Positions 1-5,980 of a stretch of 5,980 bases of DNA are shown here, one piece after another (position 1 is the stretch's first letter; each line of letters opens with the position of its first letter). A model generated the notes under the pieces. That model worked only from the letters and a program-made list of their open reading frames with translations. It had not been told where the DNA came from and ran no database searches. This DNA comes from Candidatus Eiseniibacteriota bacterium (GTDB taxonomy: Bacteria; Joyebacterota; Joyebacteria; Joyebacterales; Joyebacteraceae): NCBI GenBank assembly GCA_030630395.1, contig DAOVNE010000098.1:1-5980 (forward strand), in the 5' to 3' direction. The translations under genes and the position numbers were made by a program.

Positions 1-1
1 A

Positions 2-664
2 AGCGGCAAGAGCACGCTTCTCAAGATCTTAAACGGGCTCGTCTTTCCCTCTGAGGGGCAGGTCAGCTATGACGGTGAGGAGATCTCGAGACGCAGCCTG
101 AAGCGGAGAGAGTTTCACAGACGGTTCAGGAGTGAGGTCGTGCTTCTGTTTCAGAACCCCGATGCCATGATATTCAATCCGACGGTCTACGATGAGATAG
201 CCTTCGGCCCGCGCCAGCTCGGCATAGCCGATGAGGAGGACCGTGTACGACGATGGGCCTCCGAACTTGGGCTATCCGACCATCTGGACAGACCTCCTTT
301 CCAGCTGAGCAGCGGGGAGAAGCAGAAGCTGTGCCTCGCCGCTCTCCTCGTGCTCGAACCGAAGGTGCTGCTGCTCGACGAGCCGACGGCGAATCTGGAC
401 CCACGGAGTACGGGATGGCTCGTCGACTTTCTTCAGGGGCTCGACATGACGACCGTAGTCACGACTCACAACCTCTCTCTGGCCGCCGAGCTGGGGGAGC
501 GGACGCTTGTGCTTGCTGAGCATCACGAGCTGATCTACGATGGGAAGATGACGGATCTCCTCGACGACAAGGAGAAGCTCCTGGAGGCGAACCTCCTTCA
601 CGTGCACGCGCACGCGCACGATGGGCTTGAACACAGGCACTACCATTCTCACGATTGGGACTAG
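2..664 (+). CDS. nikO: ECF-type nickel/cobalt transporter ATP-binding subunit (NikO/CbiO-like), 5'-truncated by window edge
   Basis: This is the cytoplasmic ATPase of an energy-coupling-factor metal transporter, powering uptake of Ni2+ (or Co2+). The frame is already open at the window edge and begins inside the Walker A motif (SGKST, first five codons), so perhaps 40 residues and the start are missing. Counting from base 2, the Q-loop FQNPD is at residues 50-54, the ABC signature LSSGEK at 102-107, Walker B VLLLDEP at 122-128, the D-loop NLD at 131-133 and the switch histidine in TTH at 156. FQNPD and the length match CbiO/EcfA-type ATPases. The C-terminus has 8 histidines in 18 residues (nt 599-652), a tail type common in nickel and cobalt proteins. 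The adjacent nikR and larEBC argue for nickel. Lactobacillus names its equivalent LarO. The transmembrane partners (NikM/N/Q) are not visible and should lie upstream. The ABC family call is certain; metal specificity is inferred. Confidence 0.85.
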   Translation, partial: SGKSTLLKILNGLVFPSEGQVSYDGEEISRRSLKRREFHRRFRSEVVLLFQNPDAMIFNPTVYDEIAFGPRQLGIADEEDRVRRWASELGLSDHLDRPPFQLSSGEKQKLCLAALLVLEPKVLLLDEPTANLDPRSTGWLVDFLQGLDMTTVVTTHNLSLAAELGERTLVLAEHHELIYDGKMTDLLDDKEKLLEANLLHVHAHAHDGLEHRHYHSHDWD

Positions 665-706
665 CGTCGAACGTCCGCACGATTTCACACACGCGAGGTC
701 AGGCAG

Positions 707-1129
707 ATGGCGAAGAAGAGCAAGACAGTGCGGGTCAGTGTCTCCTTGCCCGCGAAGCTCCTGAGTGAACTCGACAGGCGCATCGTGAGTAAGGGCTACT
801 CGTCTCGCTCCGAGTTCGTACGCGATCTCATTCGAGAGCAGATTGTTCACGACAAGTGGGAGAACGAGACCGAGGAAGTGGTCGGAGTTCTTACCATCAG
901 CTACGATCATCATCAGCGAGGACTCGCCGACAAGCTCATCAGCGTCCAGCACCGTAAGTACATCAATGTTCTCTGCAACACCCATGTCCACATGGATCAT
1001 CACAACTGCCTCGAGACCATCATCATCAAGGGGCTCCCGCCTGAGATAGAGAGGCTCGCCATCGAGATCGGAGGCCTGAAGGGTGTGAGATTCGCGAAGC
1101 TCACCCGGGCATCCTCCGTCGATATGTAG
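707..1129 (+). CDS. nikR: Nickel-responsive transcriptional regulator NikR
   Basis: NikR is a ribbon-helix-helix repressor that binds DNA when loaded with Ni2+ and usually shuts off nickel uptake genes. The protein is 140 aa, the normal family length. Residues 7-46 form the DNA-binding domain: a beta strand (TVRVSVSLP), then helices including the [15 protein letters not shown] segment that closely resembles E. coli NikR. Residues about 57-134 form the ACT-like metal-binding domain. All four square-planar nickel ligands known from E. coli (H76, H87, H89, C95) have counterparts at H82 (SVQH), H93 and H95 (THVH), and C101 (NCLE). It begins 42 nt after the transporter ATPase with only a weak Shine-Dalgarno (GAGG at 694-697, AGG at 701-703), so it is probably co-transcribed with it. 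Its likely targets are the upstream transporter operon and perhaps the lar genes, but no canonical E. coli-type operator was seen in the window. Confidence 0.95.
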   Translation: MAKKSKTVRVSVSLPAKLLSELDRRIVSKGYSSRSEFVRDLIREQIVHDKWENETEEVVGVLTISYDHHQRGLADKLISVQHRKYINVLCNTHVHMDHHNCLETIIIKGLPPEIERLAIEIGGLKGVRFAKLTRASSVDM

Positions 1130-1159
1130 CGTTCCTGACCTGATTCCAGCTCATTCGGG

Positions 1160-1198
1160 CGCCATCGATATACCTGTATTCACAGGAAGTCGATGGCG
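1160..1198. repeat. Interrupted inverted repeat / hairpin between nikR and larE
   Basis: The 9-mer CGCCATCGA at 1160-1168 is matched by its exact reverse complement TCGATGGCG at 1190-1198. Inside lies a second dyad, CCTGT (1173-1177) and ACAGG (1182-1186), around a 4-nt loop ATTC. The arms are separated by a small internal loop (TATA on the left, AAG on the right). As RNA this gives a 9-bp outer stem, extendable by two G-U pairs, and a 5-bp inner stem. It starts 30 nt after the nikR stop. No run of T follows, so it is not a classical intrinsic terminator. It may be an mRNA processing or attenuation hairpin, a weak terminator, or an operator. The outer arms are 30 bp apart centre to centre, wider than in the E. 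coli NikR site. Confidence 0.6.
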
Positions 1199-1253
1199 TT
1201 AGAATCTAGGATTAACGCCTTCGTGGGGAGGGCCTTTTCGTGAGAAGTTACTG

Positions 1254-2135
1254 ATGACTGCCGGGAAGCTCGAAGACCTGAGGAAGATCCTGTCGGAGAT
1301 GGGGACCGCGGTCGTCGCCTTCTCTGCCGGAGTCGACAGCACGTTACTCCTCAAGGTCGCCTCCGACGTGCTCGGCGACAACGTGCTCGCGGTGACGGCG
1401 ACTTCGCCAAGCCGGCCATCAGCTGAGCTTGACGATGCGCGCGCGTTCGCCGCGTCTCTCGACGTCGAACACATCGTCGTCGAGTCCCACGAACTCGAGG
1501 ATGTCGCTTTTACGGCCAACCCGCCGGACAGATGCTACATCTGTAAGAAAGCGCTCTTCTCAATGCTCGTCCAGATGGCGGCCGACCGGGGAATGAGCCC
1601 CGTTGTCGAGGGGTCGATTCGCGATGACGAGGATGACTACCGTCCCGGCATGAGAGCGACGGCGGAACTTGGCGTCAGGAGCCCTCTCAAAGAGGCCGGG
1701 CTCACGAAGCCTGAGATCAGAGCGATCTCGAAGAAGATGGGTCTCCCGACGTGGGACAAGCCACCTTCGCCCTGTCTCGTGACGAGGATCCCGTACGGTG
1801 TGGAGATAACGGTCGAGCGCCTGGAACGGGTCGAGCGAGCTGAGGAAATCGTCGCGGGTCTCGGAATCCGTGAGCTGAGGGTGAGGGACCACGGTACCGT
1901 GGCGCGCATCGAGGTCGGAGCTGATGATATGAAGCTCCTGCTTGATTCAGCGAACAGGAAGACGGTCGTTTCCGGCCTCAAGAAGCTCGGCTTCACGTTC
2001 GTGGCTCTCGATCTTGTGGGCTATCGGCAGGGGAGCATGAACATTGGGCTCGGTGATGTGAAGGTGTCGGCCAAGGCGGCCGACATAGCCAACACGACCG
2101 GCGGCAGCGCCGAAGCGCTTTCGGAGGGGGAGTAG
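1254..2135 (+). CDS. larE: ATP-dependent sulfur transferase LarE (NPN cofactor biosynthesis)
   Basis: LarE adenylates the two carboxylates of pyridinium-3,5-biscarboxylic acid mononucleotide and converts them to thiocarboxylates, the step before nickel insertion. The protein is 293 aa. An N-terminal PP-loop ATPase domain carries SAGVDS at 24-29, an alanine variant of the usual SGGxDS. A family-typical NPPDRCYICK segment is at 89-98. The motif WDKPPSPCLVTRIPYG (167-182) contains C174, the counterpart of the sacrificial Cys176 of Lactobacillus plantarum LarE. R209 and R211 in RVRDHG correspond to its active-site arginines, and the family-typical GSMN is at 260-263. Only three cysteines exist in all (94, 97, 174). 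The ATG at 1254 is the natural start for the first conserved strand, but no strong Shine-Dalgarno precedes it. It opens the larE-larB-larC block, with larB starting 5 nt after its stop. Some related PP-loop proteins thiolate tRNA, but the lar neighbours settle the assignment. Confidence 0.94.
   Translation: MTAGKLEDLRKILSEMGTAVVAFSAGVDSTLLLKVASDVLGDNVLAVTATSPSRPSAELDDARAFAASLDVEHIVVESHELEDVAFTANPPDRCYICKKALFSMLVQMAADRGMSPVVEGSIRDDEDDYRPGMRATAELGVRSPLKEAGLTKPEIRAISKKMGLPTWDKPPSPCLVTRIPYGVEITVERLERVERAEEIVAGLGIRELRVRDHGTVARIEVGADDMKLLLDSANRKTVVSGLKKLGFTFVALDLVGYRQGSMNIGLGDVKVSAKAADIANTTGGSAEALSEGE
2128..2132 (+). promoter_or_regulatory. Ribosome binding site for larB (GGGAG)
   Basis: GGGAG lies at the very end of larE and ends 8 nt before the GTG at 2141. 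It supports that non-ATG start and suggests that translation of larB follows larE termination. Confidence 0.6.
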
Positions 2136-2140
2136 CAGCA

Positions 2141-2887
2141 GTGGACGGTGAGCGCATCAGACGCCTTCTGGATGACGTGCAGAACGGAAGGCTCGAGATA
2201 GATGAGGCAATGAGGGAGCTGAGAGCGTTTCCTTATGAGGATCTGGGCTTCGCTAAGATCGACACGCACAGGGATCTCCGAACCGGCTTTCCCGAGGTCG
2301 TCTTCTGCGAGGGCAAGACACCGGAGCATCTTACTGCAGTCGCCGGCGCGATCGCTGCGCGGGGTGGCCTTCTCATGGCCACGCGGGCGGACGCCGCGGC
2401 TTTTGATGCCATCCGTGAGGTCGTGCCTGACGCTATCTATCACGAGAAGGCACGGATAGTGACGGCCGGTCCTAAGAGGAAGAAGAGCGGTGAAGGAAGC
2501 ATCCTCGTCGTCAGCGCCGGGACCGCCGACATACCGGTCGCCGAGGAAGCTGCCGTCACGGCGGAGGTCATGGGGAACGACGTCGTGCGGCTGTACGATG
2601 TTGGAGTCGCAGGCATTCATCGTCTCTTCGCCCACCGTGATGAGTTCGAGCGGGCGAGCGTTGTCATCGTAGTCGCAGGTATGGAAGGTGCGCTTGCGAG
2701 CGTGGTCGGGGGTCTCATCAACAAGCCCGTCGTGGCCGTTCCAACGAGCGTCGGCTACGGCGCGAGCTTCGAGGGACTCTCCGCTCTTCTCACGATGCTG
2801 AACAGCTGCGCGCCTGGAGTGGTCGTCGTCAATATCGACAACGGTTTTGGGGCAGGGTACTTCGCCAGCAGTGTGATCAGGAGTTGA
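2141..2887 (+). CDS. larB: Pyridinium-3,5-biscarboxylic acid mononucleotide synthase LarB
   Basis: LarB commits nicotinic acid adenine dinucleotide to the NPN pathway: it carboxylates C5 of the pyridinium ring and hydrolyses the phosphoanhydride, yielding the biscarboxylic acid mononucleotide and AMP. The protein is 248 aa, close to the L. plantarum enzyme. The C-terminal half is the PurE-like (AIR carboxylase) domain. Visible family motifs are VVSAGTADIPVAEEAA (123-138), YDVGVAGIHRL (152-162), VVAGMEGALASVVGGL (177-192), PVVAVPTSVGYGA (196-208) and NIDNGFGAG (231-239). E182 and C223 align, with a constant offset of two, to catalytic E180 and C221 of L. plantarum LarB; the cysteine forms the transient adduct with the ring. 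The start is GTG, chosen because it follows a GGGAG at good spacing and gives the usual length. The stop codon shares one base with a possible upstream larC ATG at 2887. Nothing looks truncated or altered. Confidence 0.95.
   Translation: MDGERIRRLLDDVQNGRLEIDEAMRELRAFPYEDLGFAKIDTHRDLRTGFPEVVFCEGKTPEHLTAVAGAIAARGGLLMATRADAAAFDAIREVVPDAIYHEKARIVTAGPKRKKSGEGSILVVSAGTADIPVAEEAAVTAEVMGNDVVRLYDVGVAGIHRLFAHRDEFERASVVIVVAGMEGALASVVGGLINKPVVAVPTSVGYGASFEGLSALLTMLNSCAPGVVVVNIDNGFGAGYFASSVIRS
2879..2883 (+). promoter_or_regulatory. Ribosome binding site deciding the larC start (AGGAG)
   Basis: AGGAG in the last codons of larB leaves 9 nt to the ATG at 2893, only 3 nt to the ATG at 2887 and none to the TTG at 2884. 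Spacing therefore favours 2893, which also gives the usual LarC N-terminus (MKIAYFDCFSG). Confidence 0.65.
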
Positions 2888-2892
2888 TGCGA

Positions 2893-4104
2893 ATGAAGAT
2901 CGCCTATTTCGACTGTTTCTCAGGCGTGAGCGGCGACATGATCGTCGGCGCTCTTCTCGACGCCGGGCTGGACTTGAGGCTGCTCGAGGCCGAGCTCCTG
3001 AAGCTCGGGCTCAAGGGATATTCGGTAAGCGCGGGACGCGTCGGGCGCGGGACAATCACCGGCACGAAGTTCGTGGTGGAGACCGATGAGTCCGGACACG
3101 GGAGAACGGTCGGGGAGATAACGCAGATCCTTGGCGAGAGCGCTCTCGACGACGACGTTCGTTCGTCTGTGCGGGCCGTCATTGATGAGATCGCTGAGGC
3201 TGAATCGCAGATTCACGGGACGCCGGTCGAAGAGCTTCACCTTCACGAGACAAGCGGGCTTGATTCCATCGTGGACATCGTCGCGTCGATCGCCGGGCTC
3301 AAGATGCTCGGGGTCGAGGCCGTGTTCGCATCTAAGATACACGTAGGGACCGGATTCGTGGAATGTGCACACGGCACGCTCCCCGTACCGGCGCCTGCAA
3401 CGCTCGCGCTCCTCAAGGGAATCCCCGTCTACTCCCGGGGCGTGGAGTCGGAACTGGCAACACCGACGGGCGCTGCCCTGCTCAGGGTTCTCGCACAGGA
3501 CTTCGGCCCCTTGCCGGAGATGAACGTGGAGGCCGTCGGATACGGCGCAGGGACCCGTGAGCTTGAGATGCCCAACATGCTGCGCGTGGTGATCGGCGAC
3601 ATCTGCTCGGCGACCTACGAGAGGGACGAGGTCGTCCTCGTAGAGGTGAACATCGACGACATGAACCCCGAGTTCTTCGGTCATGCGTCCGATCTTCTGT
3701 GGGAGCGAGGAGCGCTTGACGTCTACTTGACGCCGATTTTCATGAAGAAGAACCGACCCGGAACCATGCTTACCGTGCTTGTGGCGCAGGAACACGTCGA
3801 CGAGATCGTCGCGACGATCTTCGATGAAACGACCACGCTCGGTGTTCGGATGACCAAGGTCGAACGCAGGAAGCTGACCCGTGAGATCCTCCAAGTGGAA
3901 ACACGCTTCGGGAGGATAGGGGTGAAGCTCGGCCTTGCGGCTGGTCGCGTCGTGAATCTGGCTCCGGAATACGAAGACTGCAGGGAGGCAGCGGTGAGGT
4001 GTAACGTCCCGCTGGCGGATGTCTATGACGAGGTGAGGGCGGCCGCGCGGAAGGTAACTGCGGCCGAAGAGGACAACGCGAACGGGGAGATCTTAGGTGA
4101 CTAG
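2893..4104 (+). CDS. larC: Nickel insertase LarC (CTP-dependent cyclometallase), single uninterrupted ORF
   Basis: LarC uses CTP to insert nickel into the dithiolated pyridinium mononucleotide, forming the Ni-C and Ni-S bonds of the NPN cofactor. From ATG 2893 the protein is 403 aa, full length for a fused LarC1-LarC2. The LarC1 part shows FDCFSGVSGDMIVGALLDAG (6-25), HLHETSGLDSIVDIV (116-130), HGTLPVPAPATLALLKG (160-176) and ELATPTGAALL (187-197). The LarC2 part shows VNIDDMNPEFFGH (252-264), GALDVYLTPIFMKKNRPG (273-290) and an ETTTLGVR segment (312-319). In L. plantarum the two halves are joined by programmed frameshifting; here they are in one frame. The histidine-rich stretch seen in many homologues before the first LarC1 helix pair is reduced to GHGRT. 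The start could instead be ATG 2887 or TTG 2884, adding 2-3 residues. Translation is probably coupled to larB upstream, and the 3' end overlaps the next gene by 8 nt. Confidence 0.95.
   Translation: MKIAYFDCFSGVSGDMIVGALLDAGLDLRLLEAELLKLGLKGYSVSAGRVGRGTITGTKFVVETDESGHGRTVGEITQILGESALDDDVRSSVRAVIDEIAEAESQIHGTPVEELHLHETSGLDSIVDIVASIAGLKMLGVEAVFASKIHVGTGFVECAHGTLPVPAPATLALLKGIPVYSRGVESELATPTGAALLRVLAQDFGPLPEMNVEAVGYGAGTRELEMPNMLRVVIGDICSATYERDEVVLVEVNIDDMNPEFFGHASDLLWERGALDVYLTPIFMKKNRPGTMLTVLVAQEHVDEIVATIFDETTTLGVRMTKVERRKLTREILQVETRFGRIGVKLGLAAGRVVNLAPEYEDCREAAVRCNVPLADVYDEVRAAARKVTAAEEDNANGEILGD
4084..4089 (+). promoter_or_regulatory. Ribosome binding site for the DASS transporter gene (GGGGAG)
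   Basis: GGGGAG inside the 3' end of larC leaves 7 nt to the GTG at 4097, supporting that non-ATG start and the 8-nt overlap with larC. Confidence 0.6.
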
Positions 4105-5560
4105 TTCGACCAGCAGCAAGTCGCTCGTGAAACACAAGGCGGGCTTCCTGGCCGGGATTCTGGCCTTCTTGTTCCTCGTGTTCGTTCCTCTCGGGCTCGA
4201 ACCCATGATACAGAAGACGCTGGCAGTGCTGGCGCTGTGCGCCATCTGGTGGGGTACAGAGGCCATCTCCATCTACGCGACGGCCCTTCTGCCGGCGATC
4301 CTGCTTCCGCTTCTGGGCGTGCTGTCTTTACAGGATGCGCTCTCGCCCTATGCCAACCGTCTCATCTTCCTGTTCCTCGGCGGGTTCATGATCGCGCGGG
4401 CGATGATGAAGTGGGGCGTTGACAGGAGGCTTGCTCTCGTCATCCTCGGGCGTGTCGGCAATAGTCCGAAGATGCTCGTTCTCTACTTCATGGGGCTGAC
4501 GGCGTTTCTCTCAGCGTTTCTCTCGAATACGGCCACCACGGCCATGATGCTGCCCATTGGCATGGCCATACTCACGAACTCGAAGCTCAGTGCGGAGTCA
4601 CGCTTCGGAACCGTGCTTCTTCTCGGGATCGCATACGCCTCGACGATCGGCGGTGTTGCGACGCTCGTCGGAACGCCACCGAACGTGCTCCTTGCCGGCT
4701 TCTCTCAGACGCTTCTAGGGAAGGAACTCACGTTCTTCGATTGGCTCAAGGTTGGGTTGCCGTACGCGATCGTGATGCTGCCTCTCACGTGGTGGTTCCT
4801 GTGGGTTGTCCACAAGCCGAAGGTCCAGGTCATAGACAGCGGCGATACGATCGACGAAGAGCGCAAACTCCTCGGTCCGCTCGAGAGGGGCGGCAAGTAT
4901 ACGATCGTCGCGTTTGTTCTGGTCGCCGTGCTCTGGTTGTCGCGGCCGTTCTGGGACAAGCTACCGATCCCAGGCATGGCGCTCGTTCAGACGAGGTTCG
5001 ATGATTCCCTCATCGCACTGACCTGCGCGCTCCTTCTCTTCATCGTGCCGACCAGCATAAAGAAGTGGGAGTTCCCGCTCGTATGGGCCGACACGCGCTC
5101 GATATCGTTCGGCATCCTGTACCTGTTCGGGGGAGGGCTTGCGCTCGGTAAGGGGCTCTTTGAGTCCGGAGCCGCTCAGTGGATCGCGGATTCTCTTCCT
5201 CTGTCGAGCGAGCTGAGCCCGCTCGTCCTGATTCTGATCGTGACCATCATCGCCTCGTTCGTGAGCGAGATAGCGTCGAATACGGCGGTGGCGAACATGA
5301 TGATTCCGCTTCTGATCGCGGTCGCAACGGCTATCAATGTCTCACCGTTCCTTCTGGCCATCCCCGCGACTCTCGCATGCTCGAATGTGTTCATGCTGCC
5401 AATCTCAACGCCACCGAACGCCATCGTCTACGGTTCGGGGAAGCTTGAGATGTCCGACATGATGCGAACCGGATTCTGGCTACATCTCATAGGTCTGGTC
5501 GTCATGATAGTGCTTGTGTATTTCATAACCGGGAAGGTGTTCGGGATGTTCCCGGTGTAG
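4097..5560 (+). CDS. DASS/SLC13-family sodium-coupled anion (probably di- or tricarboxylate) transporter
   Basis: This is an inner-membrane secondary transporter of the divalent anion:Na+ symporter family, which moves C4-dicarboxylates, citrate or, in some members, sulfate. The protein is 487 aa and mostly hydrophobic, with about 11 likely membrane segments. It shows the family's internal two-fold repeat: each half has an SNT motif (143-145 in LSNTATTAMMLP; 394-396 in ASNTAVANMMIP) followed by a TPPN motif (GTPPN 192-196; STPPN 437-441). In VcINDY of Vibrio cholerae the paired SNT motifs bind substrate carboxylates and sit by the sodium sites. A hydrophilic stretch at about 240-266 is the cytoplasmic loop between the halves. 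The GTG start overlaps the end of larC by 8 nt, so the gene appears translationally coupled to the NPN genes. The substrate cannot be read from sequence; a 2-hydroxy dicarboxylate acted on by a LarA-type enzyme is an inference from context. Confidence 0.88.
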   Translation: MTSSTSSKSLVKHKAGFLAGILAFLFLVFVPLGLEPMIQKTLAVLALCAIWWGTEAISIYATALLPAILLPLLGVLSLQDALSPYANRLIFLFLGGFMIARAMMKWGVDRRLALVILGRVGNSPKMLVLYFMGLTAFLSAFLSNTATTAMMLPIGMAILTNSKLSAESRFGTVLLLGIAYASTIGGVATLVGTPPNVLLAGFSQTLLGKELTFFDWLKVGLPYAIVMLPLTWWFLWVVHKPKVQVIDSGDTIDEERKLLGPLERGGKYTIVAFVLVAVLWLSRPFWDKLPIPGMALVQTRFDDSLIALTCALLLFIVPTSIKKWEFPLVWADTRSISFGILYLFGGGLALGKGLFESGAAQWIADSLPLSSELSPLVLILIVTIIASFVSEIASNTAVANMMIPLLIAVATAINVSPFLLAIPATLACSNVFMLPISTPPNAIVYGSGKLEMSDMMRTGFWLHLIGLVVMIVLVYFITGKVFGMFPV

Positions 5561-5593
5561 TTCCAGATAACCACCACACGAAAGGGGACGTCG

Positions 5594-5980
5594 ATGAGGG
5601 GAAGTTCTCGCCTCCTCTGGGTAGCGCTGTCCGTGTGCCTTGCACTCGTGACGGTCGTGAATGCCCAGACTATCGAAGACAAGGTCCAGGAGTTCACGCT
5701 GGACAACGGGATGACCTTCCTGGTCGTTGAACGCCATGAGGCGCCGGTCTTCTTCGGAGCCGTCGCGTTCAAGGTCGGGAGTGTCTACGAAAGGCCAGGG
5801 ATCACGGGGATCTCGCACCTCCTTGAGCACATGCTTTTCAAGGGGACCGAGACCATTGGAACCACCGACTACAAGAAGGAGATCCCGTATCTCGAGCGCG
5901 AGGATGAACTCGCCGAGGCGGCGCGGGATCTCAGGCGCGAGCTCGAACCGTGGAGGCTCGAGTTCTTCCAGAGCCGCGCG
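5594..5980 (+). CDS. M16-family zinc metallopeptidase, exported, N-terminal part (3' end beyond window)
   Basis: This is the first 129 codons of a gene running off the window edge. Residues 1-24 look like a Sec signal peptide: basic start (MRGSSR), hydrophobic core (LLWVALSVCLALVTVV) and a likely cut after VNA, before Q25. No lipobox is evident. The mature part begins with the M16 fold signature (FTLDNGMTFLVVE, 34-46), followed by the inverted zinc motif HLLEH at 75-79 in HLLEHMLFKGT: H75 and H79 bind zinc and E78 is the catalytic base. The third zinc ligand would lie downstream of the window. Residues 92-125 form a highly charged, probably helical stretch just after the active-site helix, longer than in minimal M16 peptidases. 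A purine-rich AGGGGA at 5583-5588 precedes the ATG. It follows the transporter by 33 nt on the same strand, with no terminator visible, but its role (periplasmic or surface proteolysis) seems unrelated to nickel. Confidence 0.9.
   Translation, partial: MRGSSRLLWVALSVCLALVTVVNAQTIEDKVQEFTLDNGMTFLVVERHEAPVFFGAVAFKVGSVYERPGITGISHLLEHMLFKGTETIGTTDYKKEIPYLEREDELAEAARDLRRELEPWRLEFFQSRA

Noticed and set aside
272..1003. Long open frame on the minus strand (243 codons) crossing the nikO-nikR junction
   Set aside because: It lies opposite two well-supported genes with clear family motifs, shows no recognisable domain, and long antisense frames are expected at this GC content.
1160..1240. Rho-independent terminator after nikR
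   Set aside because: The hairpin is followed by a mixed sequence rather than a T-run; the TTTT at 1235-1238 is about 37 nt away and has no strong stem next to it.
1130..1253. Promoter, NiCo-type riboswitch or canonical NikR operator in the nikR-larE gap
   Set aside because: No convincing -35/-10 pair, no GTATGA/TCATAC half-sites and no multi-helix riboswitch pattern could be made out; only the hairpin at 1160-1198 is supportable.
2021..2635. 204-codon minus-strand open frame across larE-larB
   Set aside because: It is antisense to conserved LarE and LarB motifs and resembles no family I recognise.
2884..2892. larC starting at TTG 2884 or ATG 2887
   Set aside because: The AGGAG site is too close to both (0 and 3 nt), while ATG 2893 has good spacing and gives the usual N-terminus. 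The ATG at 2887 cannot be fully excluded.
2920..3894. 324-codon minus-strand open frame opposite larC
   Set aside because: It is the mirror of conserved larC motifs, has no recognisable domain or convincing start, and is explained by codon bias.
5561..5593. Terminator separating the transporter from the M16 gene
   Set aside because: The 33-nt gap holds no stem-loop with a T-run, so whether the peptidase belongs to the same transcript is left open.

Overview
The window is a dense, single-direction (+ strand) run of seven genes. It reads as a nickel-handling and nickel-pincer nucleotide (NPN) cofactor locus, followed by an organic-anion transporter and the start of a secreted zinc peptidase. 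The base composition is GC-rich (roughly 60% by eye). Starts include ATG and GTG, and AGG/AGA arginine codons are frequent. An exported M16 peptidase and NikR suggest a Gram-negative-type bacterium or candidate-phylum lineage, but the sequence alone does not fix the taxon.

Layout: (1) positions 2-664 are the 3' part of an ECF-type ABC transporter ATPase with a histidine-rich C-terminal tail, best read as NikO/CbiO; its membrane partners would lie upstream of the window. (2) 707-1129 encode NikR, the nickel-responsive ribbon-helix-helix regulator, with all four nickel ligands present. (3) A 124-nt gap (1130-1253) contains an interrupted inverted repeat able to form a long hairpin. (4) 1254-4104 hold larE, larB and larC, the complete known NPN biosynthesis set: LarB carboxylates and hydrolyses nicotinic acid adenine dinucleotide, LarE installs the two thiocarboxylate sulfurs, and LarC inserts nickel using CTP. 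(5) 4097-5560 encode a DASS/SLC13-type sodium-coupled anion transporter whose start overlaps the end of larC. (6) From 5594 to the window edge is the N-terminal part of a signal-peptide-bearing M16 metallopeptidase.

Together, the first five genes would import nickel, sense it and build it into the NPN cofactor. No NPN-using enzyme (LarA-type racemase or epimerase) is in the window. The overlapping DASS gene suggests, by inference, that the missing enzyme may act on a di- or tricarboxylate 2-hydroxy acid rather than lactate. I do not see a clearly new system. The most useful leads are the larC-DASS coupling, the absent larA, the cysteine pattern of LarE and the hairpin ahead of larE.
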